Source: Actinomycetes bacterium (GTDB taxonomy: Bacteria > Actinomycetota > Acidimicrobiia > Acidimicrobiales > RAAP-2). Taken from it: a DNA stretch of 5,152 nt. The notes beneath the pieces were generated by a model. It made no database searches. It was given only the letters and a program-made list of their open reading frames with translations, and was not told the DNA's origin. Of the stretch, positions 1 through 5,152 are shown piece after piece; the first letter of the stretch is position 1; each line of letters starts with the position of its first letter. Both the position numbers and the translations under genes were made by a program. The stretch covers positions 1 to 5,152 of the forward strand of contig JAJZSX010000205.1 in the NCBI GenBank assembly GCA_021849435.1. Direction: 5' to 3'.

Positions 1-981
<981 letters not shown>

Positions 982-986
982 CGACG

Positions 987-991
987 CCTCC
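987..991 (-). promoter_or_regulatory. Shine-Dalgarno of rsmI (GGAGG)
   Basis: Read on the minus strand, the sequence is CGGAGGCGTCGATG: a perfect GGAGG core separated by 5 nt from the ATG at 981. It fixes the rsmI start and contrasts with the other genes starting in the divergent gaps, which lack such a site. Confidence 0.8.
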
Positions 992-1011
992 GTTTGGCTA
1001 GCGGGTCCCTG

Positions 1012-1040
1012 ACCGTACTAGCATTGTCACCTATGTCGAA
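1012..1040 (-). promoter_or_regulatory. Possible sigma70-type promoter for rsmI-metG
   Basis: On the minus strand TTCGAC (1040-1035) and TACGGT (1017-1012) are separated by 17 nt, giving a predicted transcript start near 1005 and a leader of about 24 nt that includes the GGAGG. The -35 box lies inside the first codons of the divergent bL37-like gene, and the -10 box is next to that gene's own -10. This is a visual consensus match only, with no experimental support. Confidence 0.35.
1019..1024 (+). promoter_or_regulatory. Putative -10 element (TAGCAT) of a leaderless bL37-like transcript
   Basis: TAGCAT fits TANNNT and ends 8 nt before the ATG at 1033. RNA polymerase would therefore start at or within a couple of bases of the initiation codon. 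The intervening TGTCACCT has no convincing Shine-Dalgarno. A weak -35-like TTGGCT sits at 994-999, with a long 19-nt spacer. The same hexamer-to-start spacing recurs at the aminopeptidase gene. Confidence 0.45.
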
Positions 1041-1116
1041 GCGGACCGTGAAGCGCAAGTTACGCGCCAAGAAGAAGGCTAACCACGGCAAGAAGCCGAA
1101 CTGCGGCCGCGGCTAG
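1033..1116 (+). CDS. Small basic ribosomal protein, bL37-like (actinobacterial large-subunit protein)
   Basis: This 27-codon gene encodes MSKRTVKRKLRAKKKANHGK followed by KPNCGRG. Twelve of 27 residues are Lys or Arg, as expected for an RNA-embedded peptide. The C-terminal ANHGKKPN closely matches the ANHGKRPN ending I recall for bL37, a roughly 24-residue protein of the large ribosomal subunit in mycobacteria and other Actinomycetota. The match is from memory and was not searched. The neighbours are rsmI (divergent) and metG, so the context is translational. A TAGCAT box 8 nt before the ATG and the lack of a Shine-Dalgarno suggest a leaderless mRNA. The last four residues (CGRG) extend past the usual end. 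The TAG stop overlaps the stop of the convergent phosphodiesterase gene. It is so short that gene callers often miss it, and a longer frame antisense to rsmI reads into it in phase. Confidence 0.82.
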   Translation: MSKRTVKRKLRAKKKANHGKKPNCGRG

Positions 1117-1964
1117 CACGCACCGTCCCAGGTCAATACCCGCCGCGCAATCGTCTCGGCGAGCATCGACGGACGGTCGCTCACCAGCCCGTCGACCCCC
1201 AGGTCGAGCAGTCGATCCATCCCTGACTGGTCGTTGATCGTCCAGACGTGCACGGCCACGCCCGCGTTGTGGGCCGCCTCGACGAATCGCTCGTCCACGA
1301 CCGTGACGTCACCGTAGGTCTCGGGCACCTGGAAGGCGACCGCCGGCGGCACGACCGGATGGCCCTCGAGACTCGAGAAGAAGAACGTGGCCGTCTCCTC
1401 GGTCGCCGCGGACGTCGCGACGCTCGGCGCCTCGCGCCGGAAGGACTCGATGGCGCGGTCGAGGAAGGACGCGACGATGACCCGATGGGCGCACTCGAGC
1501 CGCTCGATCTCGCGCGCGAGCAGCGATTCGTAGGGCCGCACGTCGGGCGCCGTCTGCTTGATGTCGAGGTTGAGCAGCACACCGGGCACGGCCGCCACGA
1601 CCTCCTCGAGCGTGGCGACCCCGTAGCGTCGGTCGACCGGCGCGCGGCCGCGCCACGGGTAGGCCGACGCCTCGCGGCCCGGCGTCGCCGTCGCGCCGGG
1701 CGTGAACCAGTAGGCGCTGTCGAGCTCGCGCAGCTGGGCGAGGGTCATCGCGGCGATCGCCCCGTGGCCGTTGGTCGTCGCGTCAACGGTGGCGTCGTGA
1801 CAGACCACGAGCTGACCGTCGGCGGTGGCGTGCACGTCGAGCTCGATGGCGGTGGCCCCGGCGGCGGCGGCCTGCTCGATGGCACCGAGCGTCGAGGAGG
1901 GTCCTTCGAAACTGCCGCCCTGGTGGGCGAAGGCGATGACTCGCCGATCGAGCCAGTCGCTCAC
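1113..1964 (-). CDS. Glycerophosphodiester phosphodiesterase family protein (HQGG type)
   Basis: A 283-residue GDPD-domain protein. The family hydrolyses glycerophosphodiesters to glycerol-3-phosphate and an alcohol on a TIM barrel with a divalent metal. Motifs in order: AHQGG (13-17), PSSTL (22-26), AIELDVHATADG (39-50, with E41 and D43 as expected metal ligands), VVCHD (53-57, catalytic H56), LNLDIK (131-136), VWTIND (240-245) and VDGLVSDRP (257-265). The usual HRG is HQG, and the third metal position, usually Glu, is Asp134. No signal peptide or membrane segment is seen, so it should be cytoplasmic. I chose GTG at 1964 because the GDPD similarity begins just after it and it overlaps the DUF3817 stop by 4 nt (GTGA), a classic coupling arrangement. 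The frame stays open upstream to 2444, but that part is antisense-like noise over two membrane genes. The true substrate is unknown. Confidence 0.88.
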   Translation of the reverse strand: MSDWLDRRVIAFAHQGGSFEGPSSTLGAIEQAAAAGATAIELDVHATADGQLVVCHDATVDATTNGHGAIAAMTLAQLRELDSAYWFTPGATATPGREASAYPWRGRAPVDRRYGVATLEEVVAAVPGVLLNLDIKQTAPDVRPYESLLAREIERLECAHRVIVASFLDRAIESFRREAPSVATSAATEETATFFFSSLEGHPVVPPAVAFQVPETYGDVTVVDERFVEAAHNAGVAVHVWTINDQSGMDRLLDLGVDGLVSDRPSMLAETIARRVLTWDGAC

Positions 1965-2287
1965 ATCGAGTTCGCCCGCAGCTCGGCGGTGCGCAGCGCC
2001 ACGACGTGCTCCATGTAGAAGGCGAGTCCCGGCACGAAGCCTGACAACAGCATCAGCACGAGCAGCCCGAAGGGCAGTCGGGCCTTCAGGGTGAACTGGA
2101 AGCACATCACCAGGTAGATCGGGTAGAGCACCACTCCGTGGCCGATGCCCACGACGGTGACGAGTGGCTTCATGCTCGTCCAGAGCGACAGGTCCACCGT
2201 GTGCAAGAGCAAGAACACGACGAGCACGAGCAGCGTCGTGCCGGTGACAAAGGACATCAGTCGGTAGCGCCGGAACGCCGCCTCCAC
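1961..2287 (-). CDS. DUF3817 family integral membrane protein
   Basis: A 108-residue protein of unknown function with three predicted membrane helices (about 12-28, 42-62 and 72-92). It matches the DUF3817 pattern common in Actinomycetota: an N-terminal RRYR (6-9), a GIGHG turn (47-51) at the start of the second helix followed by LYPIYLV (54-60), a short basic loop KARLPFG (68-74) and PGLAFYMEH (86-94) closing the third helix. Its GTG start shares one base with the upstream gene's TAG stop (TAGTG), and its TGA stop overlaps the downstream GDPD start by 4 nt, so all three are probably translated in a coupled way. No catalytic residues are evident. The basic N-terminus suggests a cytoplasmic N-end by the positive-inside rule. 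The family call rests on recalled motif resemblance. Confidence 0.8.
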   Translation of the reverse strand: MEAAFRRYRLMSFVTGTTLLVLVVFLLLHTVDLSLWTSMKPLVTVVGIGHGVVLYPIYLVMCFQFTLKARLPFGLLVLMLLSGFVPGLAFYMEHVVALRTAELRANSM

Positions 2288-2658
2288 TAGTGACCCCAGA
2301 GTTTCTTCTTCGAGCGGTCCGCCAGCTGCTCGAGGTGGTCGTTGTAGGCCGCGAGCTCGGGGTCCTCGTCGGCCTCGCGCTGACGAGCCTGGCGGGCCTC
2401 GGTGCGCATCCGCTCCTCGTAGGCCCGGCGCTCCTGCTCGTCATCCTCGCTCACGCGGTCCAGGTTGAGCAGCGCGTACCAGCCGAGCACGCCGAGCACG
2501 CCAAAGACCGGCCATTCGATCGAGTACAGGAAACTAAGCGAGTTACCCTGGACCGCTCGACCGACCTGCCACCACGCCGCGGTCGCGCACATCGCGAGCC
2601 AGGCGATGAGTACGAGGTGCAACACCAGGGCCTTTGCACTCAACCACTTCGACTTCAC
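2287..2658 (-). CDS. Conserved actinobacterial two-helix membrane protein with charged C-terminal tail
   Basis: A 123-residue protein whose function I cannot name. Two membrane helices are predicted (about 10-30 and 47-66). Between them is a linker carrying QVGRAVQGNSLSFLYSIEWP (31-50); I recall similar R-A-x-x-GN-x-LS-x-x-Y-x-x-EWP-x-FG strings in small actinobacterial membrane proteins. Residues 67-123 are strongly charged, probably a cytoplasmic helix or coiled coil (DDEQERRAYEERMRTEARQA at 72-91), followed by ELAAYNDHLEQLA (101-113) and a basic end KKKLWGH. It heads the operon with the DUF3817 and GDPD genes. The GTG start was chosen because a TAGGAT box lies 6 nt upstream and the hydrophobic helix begins soon after. 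No Shine-Dalgarno is visible, suggesting leaderless initiation. It superficially resembles the N-terminus of SURF1 but lacks that domain. Confidence 0.78.
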   Translation of the reverse strand: MKSKWLSAKALVLHLVLIAWLAMCATAAWWQVGRAVQGNSLSFLYSIEWPVFGVLGVLGWYALLNLDRVSEDDEQERRAYEERMRTEARQARQREADEDPELAAYNDHLEQLADRSKKKLWGH

Positions 2659-2664
2659 CGGGCC

Positions 2665-2670
2665 ATCCTA
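2665..2670 (-). promoter_or_regulatory. Putative -10 element (TAGGAT) of the small membrane protein/DUF3817/GDPD operon
   Basis: On the minus strand TAGGAT is followed by GGCCCG and then the GTG start at 2658. The 6-nt spacing places transcription start at the initiation codon, so the message is likely leaderless. No clear -35 box is seen; its expected position near 2688-2693 overlaps the opposing promoter of the CtaG gene. Confidence 0.45.
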
Positions 2671-2694
2671 CTGAGCCTCCCCGTCGACTCATCC

Positions 2695-2700
2695 TAGGAT
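2695..2700 (+). promoter_or_regulatory. Putative -10 element (TAGGAT) of the ctaG-like gene
   Basis: TAGGAT is followed by GGCGTGGTG, which contains two in-frame GTG codons at 2704 and 2707. The 6-nt distance to the second matches the spacing at the divergent operon and at the kinase gene, favouring a leaderless transcript beginning at 2707. No Shine-Dalgarno is present. Confidence 0.45.
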
Positions 2701-2703
2701 GGC

Positions 2704-3543
2704 GTGGTGCTGTCCGCCGTCTCACCATTCCACTGGCGCGACGCGACCCAATTAGCGCTCGAACCGGGCGCGATCGCGCTCATGGTGCTGGCCGGGGCGC
2801 TCTACGCCTGGGGCCAAAGCCGGGTGCGGGACTGGCCGCGGAGCCGGAGTCTCTACTTCGCCCTGGGCCTGATCGTCACCTTCATCGCCACCGAGTCGTT
2901 CATCGGCGTCTTTGACCGGGCGTACTTCAGCGACCACATGGTCCAGCACCTGCTGCTGATCATGGTCGCCGGGCCGCTCTTTGCCATCTCGACGCCGCTC
3001 GAGCTCGCCTACCGCGCGGGGTCGGCGCGCCTGCGCGCGGTGCTCGACGGCCGGGTGATGACCACGCTGACCCAGCCGCTCGTCGCCTTCGCGCTCTACT
3101 TCGTCTTCATCCCGGTCTCGCACCTCACCGGTCTATTCAACGAGATGCTGCTACACGAGTGGATCCACCAGTTCGAGCACCTCGGATTCCTCGTCGTCGG
3201 CTACCTCTTCTTTCGCGTGGCCTTCGGGCTCGAGCGCGGCCGCACGATCCATCCCGGCCTGCGCCTCGTCTTCGTGATGGCCGCGGTGCCGGTGGACACC
3301 TTCACCGGGCTCGCCCTCGCGATGTCCTCGCACAACCCCTTCTCGGCCTACCGGACGCTCGCGCCGATCGGCTCGACGCCCGCGTCGATCCTCACCAACG
3401 TCCAGCTGGGCGGAGCGATCATGTGGATCGGCGGCGACGCGCTGATGCTGCTCGCCTGCATCCCCATCGCGGTGGCGTGGGTCCGCTGGGAGGCGAGGCG
3501 CACCGTCGAGCTCGACGCGCGTCTCGACGCCCAGGGCCGCTGA
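2704..3543 (+). CDS. ctaG: CtaG-type cytochrome c oxidase assembly membrane protein (Caa3_CtaG family)
   Basis: A 279-residue polytopic protein of the Bacillus CtaG (caa3_CtaG) family, which supports assembly of the haem-copper oxidase, presumably at the copper-delivery step; it is unrelated to the Cox11-type protein also called CtaG. About seven helices are predicted: 19-37, 49-70, 79-99, 122-141, 153-175, 185-207 and 233-258. Family hallmarks are DHMVQHLLLIMVAGPL (77-92), PVSHLTG (137-143), the HEWIHQFEH stretch (151-159, three His at 4-residue spacing) and GGAIMWIGGD (236-245). H78, H82, H140, H151, H155 and H159 are plausible metal ligands. GTG at 2704 gives 279 residues; GTG at 2707 is one residue shorter and fits the promoter spacing better. 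It is divergent from the membrane-protein operon and convergent with the kinase, with no oxidase subunit genes in view. Confidence 0.88.
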   Translation: MVLSAVSPFHWRDATQLALEPGAIALMVLAGALYAWGQSRVRDWPRSRSLYFALGLIVTFIATESFIGVFDRAYFSDHMVQHLLLIMVAGPLFAISTPLELAYRAGSARLRAVLDGRVMTTLTQPLVAFALYFVFIPVSHLTGLFNEMLLHEWIHQFEHLGFLVVGYLFFRVAFGLERGRTIHPGLRLVFVMAAVPVDTFTGLALAMSSHNPFSAYRTLAPIGSTPASILTNVQLGGAIMWIGGDALMLLACIPIAVAWVRWEARRTVELDARLDAQGR

Positions 3544-3557
3544 TCTACAGCAGGCCC
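3534..3557. terminator. Hairpin spanning both stop codons of the convergent ctaG/kinase pair, possible bidirectional terminator
   Basis: GGGCC-GCTG (3534-3542) pairs with CAGC-A-GGCCC (3548-3557), giving 9 base pairs with one bulged A and a 5-nt loop ATCTA (3543-3547). The ctaG TGA lies at the 3' edge of the left arm and the first loop base, and the kinase TAG (3547-3545) lies in the loop. There is no U-tract on either strand, so it is not a canonical intrinsic terminator; it could stabilise 3' ends or act as the U-less type proposed for Actinobacteria. Folding was judged by eye. Confidence 0.4.
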
Positions 3558-4582
3558 GCCTCGATGGCGAGCGCCTCGAGGTCGGTCTCGGGCCGAGCGC
3601 CCAGGTGCTTGATGATCTCGCCCGCGCAGAGCGATCCGAGTTCGGCCGCCTCGATGGGGTCGGCGCCGAGCGCGAGGCCGTAGAGGTAGCCCGCGGCGAA
3701 CATGTCGCCCGCCCCGTTCTGGTCGACGACCTCGTCGACCTCGCTGGCCGGGACCGACACGACTCCGTGAGCCGTCAGGACATCGGCGCCGAGGGGCCCG
3801 CGGGTCACGACCGCGAGCACCCCGAGCTCGTCGAGGTTCGCGAAAGCGTGCTCGAGGCTCTCGACCTGAAAGAGGGCGAGGATCTCGGCCTCGTTGGCGA
3901 GCAGGACGTCGACGTGATTCGTGACGAGCTCTAAGAAGTCGCGCCGGTGGCGCTCGACGCAGAACATGTCCGACAGCGACAGCGCGACCATCGAGTCGTG
4001 CTGGTGGGCGAAGTCCACGACCTTCTGGATCGCCATCTTGGCCGGGGGCAGGTCGTAGAGGTAGCCCTCGATGTAGGTGATCTCCGAGCGCGCGATGAGC
4101 CGCTCGTTGATGTCAGCGACGTGGAGCCGGTTGGAGGCGCCGAGGTAGGTCGCCATGGTGCGCTGGGCGTCGTCGGTGATGAAGACGTGGCACCGGCCCG
4201 TGGCGCCCTCCTCGGGCGAGGCGATCGCCAGGTCCAGCTCGACGCCCATGGTGCGCAGGTCGTGGGTGAAGCGCTCGCCGAACTCGTCGTCGGCGACCTT
4301 GCCGATGTAGCCGCAGGTCCCCCCGAGGGCGGCGATGCCGGCGATCGAGTTGGCGACCGAGCCGCCCGACATCTGGATCGTCGGGCCCATCGACTGGTAG
4401 AAGGTGTCGAGCTGCTCCTCGCCGATCAGCGTCATCGACGCCTTGACCAGGCCTAAGTCGTGGTACACCTCGGCCGAGTCACGCGCGATGATGTCGAGCA
4501 TCGCGTTGCCGATGCCCGTGACGGCGAGCCTCGTCGGACCCGGCTTGAGGCGAAGCGAGACGGGTGTCGGCGGAGTTGTCAC
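3545..4582 (-). CDS. PfkB-family kinase, probable adenosine kinase
   Basis: A 345-residue ribokinase-fold enzyme that most resembles the adenosine kinases annotated in Alphaproteobacteria, which phosphorylate adenosine with ATP in purine salvage. Visible landmarks: GIGNAMLDI (23-31, with D30 as the usual substrate-binding Asp), MSGGSVANSIAGIAALGG (71-88, PfkB signature 1 with the di-glycine hinge at G73-G74), GKVADDEFG (94-102), TYLGASNRL, EGYLYD, LSLSDMFCVERHR, and the C-terminal DQNGAGDMFAAGYLYG (287-302, signature 2 with catalytic base D293). The second position of signature 2 is Gln288, where Thr is usual. The first roughly 20 residues are a Pro-rich extension. The GTG at 4582 was chosen because TACGCT lies 6 nt upstream, fitting leaderless initiation; no Shine-Dalgarno is seen. 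Substrate could be another nucleoside or a sugar. No purine genes are nearby to confirm it. Confidence 0.85.
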   Translation of the reverse strand: MTTPPTPVSLRLKPGPTRLAVTGIGNAMLDIIARDSAEVYHDLGLVKASMTLIGEEQLDTFYQSMGPTIQMSGGSVANSIAGIAALGGTCGYIGKVADDEFGERFTHDLRTMGVELDLAIASPEEGATGRCHVFITDDAQRTMATYLGASNRLHVADINERLIARSEITYIEGYLYDLPPAKMAIQKVVDFAHQHDSMVALSLSDMFCVERHRRDFLELVTNHVDVLLANEAEILALFQVESLEHAFANLDELGVLAVVTRGPLGADVLTAHGVVSVPASEVDEVVDQNGAGDMFAAGYLYGLALGADPIEAAELGSLCAGEIIKHLGARPETDLEALAIEAGLL

Positions 4583-4588
4583 TTAGCG

Positions 4589-4594
4589 AGCGTA
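4589..4594 (-). promoter_or_regulatory. Putative -10 element (TACGCT) of the PfkB-family kinase
   Basis: On the minus strand TACGCT is followed by CGCTAA and then the GTG start at 4582, the same 6-nt spacing as at 2658. A weak -35-like TTGGAA lies at 4619-4614 with a 19-nt spacer. It would overlap the start region of the divergent aminopeptidase gene. Confidence 0.4.
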
Positions 4595-4607
4595 GAAGAT
4601 TTGCCTC

Positions 4608-4613
4608 TAGTGT
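4608..4613 (+). promoter_or_regulatory. Putative -10 element (TAGTGT) of the aminopeptidase gene
   Basis: TAGTGT is followed by TTTCCAAC and the ATG at 4622. The 8-nt gap is identical to that at the bL37-like gene, and no purine-rich ribosome binding site is present, so leaderless initiation at or next to the ATG is likely. No convincing -35 box was found. Confidence 0.45.
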
Positions 4614-4621
4614 TTCCAACT

Positions 4622-5152
4622 ATGACTTCCCCCAATCCCTTCCGCCTGCCACGTACCATCGTCCCGCGCGCCTACCGGATCTTTTTGACGCCGGACCTCG
4701 AAGGCGCCACGTTTACCGGACGGGTCGAGATCGACGTCGAAGTCACCGAGCCCGTCGAGCGCGTCACCATGCACGCGAAGAATCTCGTCCTCGGACCGGC
4801 GACCCTCACCGGCCAGGGCACGAGCCGCCGCTCGGACGAGCCGGCCTTTGATGAGACCTACGAGACGGTCACCTTCGCCTTCGCCGAGACGATTCCCGAC
4901 GGACCGGCGACGCTCGAGATCGCGTTCTCGGGCGTGCTCAACGATCAGCTGGCGGGCTTCTACCGCTCGACCTACACCGACGACGCCGGTGTCGCCCACG
5001 TCATCGCGACGACCCAGTTCGAGCAGTCCGACGCCCGCCAGGCCTTCCCCTGCTGGGACGAGCCGTCCTTCAAGGCCACCTACCAGGTCAACCTCACGGT
5101 GCCGAGCCACCTCGCCGCCATCTCGAACTCGCCCGAGGTGGAGAACGTCGAC
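4622..5152 (+). CDS. pepN: M1-family aminopeptidase N, N-terminal fragment (runs off the right edge)
   Basis: The first 177 codons of a zinc metallopeptidase that removes N-terminal residues from peptides in the cytoplasm. The protein begins MTSPNPFRLPRTIVPRAYRI, with the P-x-x-Y-R-I/L entry into the M1 N-terminal beta-sandwich domain. It continues through FTGRVEIDVEV (31-41), HAKNLVL (51-57), AGFYRS (111-116) and the diagnostic TTQFEQSDARQAFPCWDEPS (130-149) followed by FKATY. In this family the Glu of QFE (E134) helps bind the substrate's free amino group. The exopeptidase motif GAMEN and zinc motif HEXXH lie beyond the window. No signal peptide is present. It is divergent from the kinase across a 39-bp gap. 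The frame is open to the last base. ATG at 4622 is the only sensible start, given the TAGTGT box 8 nt upstream and the immediate onset of similarity. Confidence 0.93.
   Translation, partial: MTSPNPFRLPRTIVPRAYRIFLTPDLEGATFTGRVEIDVEVTEPVERVTMHAKNLVLGPATLTGQGTSRRSDEPAFDETYETVTFAFAETIPDGPATLEIAFSGVLNDQLAGFYRSTYTDDAGVAHVIATTQFEQSDARQAFPCWDEPSFKATYQVNLTVPSHLAAISNSPEVENVD

Larger units (their letters stand above)
2662..2703. repeat. 9-bp inverted repeat (GCCATCCTA / TAGGATGGC) in a divergent promoter region
   Basis: The arms at 2662-2670 and 2695-2703 are perfect reverse complements separated by 24 bp. Each arm contains the TAGGAT hexamer proposed as the -10 of the gene it faces. A 10-bp palindrome, ATCCTAGGAT (2691-2700), overlaps the right arm. 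This may be simply two similar promoters facing outward, or an operator for a dimeric regulator. Confidence 0.6.

Noticed and set aside
1103..1143. GC-rich repeats (GCGGCCGC, and CGCGGC pairing with GCCGCG) as a terminator after the bL37-like gene
   Set aside because: The first is a short palindrome inside coding sequence with no loop, and the second pair needs a loop of about 27 nt without a U-tract, so neither supports a terminator call.
1248..2018. Plus-strand 256-codon open frame opposite the phosphodiesterase gene
   Set aside because: The translation is Gly/Arg/Asp-rich with no recognisable motif and is antisense to a gene with a complete set of GDPD motifs.
1965..2444. Upstream extension of the phosphodiesterase frame by 160 codons
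   Set aside because: It overlaps the DUF3817 gene and part of the first membrane gene, is Arg/Ala/Ser-rich with no domain, and the GDPD similarity begins right after the GTG at 1964.
2287..2658. The small membrane protein as a SURF1 oxidase assembly factor
   Set aside because: Only the first helix and a WWQ-x-x-R string are reminiscent; the large periplasmic SURF1 domain and C-terminal helix are absent, and the protein is far too short.
3159..3683. Plus-strand open frame bridging the ctaG end and the kinase end
   Set aside because: It is out of frame with CtaG, rich in Arg and Pro, and lacks any motif; it reflects GC-biased codon structure.
4607..5110. Minus-strand 167-codon open frame opposite the aminopeptidase gene
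   Set aside because: It is antisense to the conserved M1 N-terminal domain, has a biased Gly/Val/Arg/Asp composition, and would also cross the promoter gap.

Overview
The window is GC-rich and densely coded. It looks like part of an actinobacterial chromosome, possibly from the Acidimicrobiia or a neighbouring class. The best marker is a 27-residue basic protein at 1033-1116 whose C-terminus resembles bL37, a small large-subunit ribosomal protein of Actinomycetota. The genus-level assignment is inference. No mobile elements, tRNA or rRNA genes, CRISPR arrays or signs of recent transfer were seen.

Layout. At the left edge, on the minus strand, are the first 34 codons of methionyl-tRNA synthetase (metG), preceded by rsmI (16S rRNA C1402 2'-O-methyltransferase) 17 nt upstream. 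Divergent from rsmI is the bL37-like gene, so the first 1.1 kb is devoted to translation. Next is a tightly packed minus-strand operon read from 2658 down to 1113: a two-helix membrane protein with a charged tail, a DUF3817 membrane protein, and a glycerophosphodiester phosphodiesterase-family enzyme. Their stops and starts overlap (TAGTG and GTGA). Divergent from this operon is a CtaG-type cytochrome c oxidase assembly protein (2704-3543, plus strand). It converges, with 1 nt between stop codons, on a PfkB-family kinase close to bacterial adenosine kinases (3545-4582, minus). Divergent from the kinase, the first 177 codons of an M1-family aminopeptidase N run off the right edge.

Regulatory architecture. 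The genes alternate between divergent and convergent pairs with almost no spacer. The three divergent gaps are only 51, 45 and 39 bp. Five of the six genes starting there lack a Shine-Dalgarno sequence and have a TANNNT -10-like hexamer just upstream of the start codon, the pattern of leaderless transcription. Only rsmI has a clear GGAGG. Opposing promoters in each gap overlap, so divergent genes may compete for RNA polymerase. The two convergent junctions are minimal: one shares a single CTAG as stop codon on both strands, and the other places both stops in a GC-rich hairpin that could end transcription in both directions.

How the genes work together. metG, rsmI and bL37 all serve translation. 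The membrane-protein/DUF3817/phosphodiesterase operon is the least understood part; the co-translational overlaps suggest a shared job at the membrane, possibly lipid-related, but this is inference. I see no obviously new defence, secretion or biosynthetic system here.
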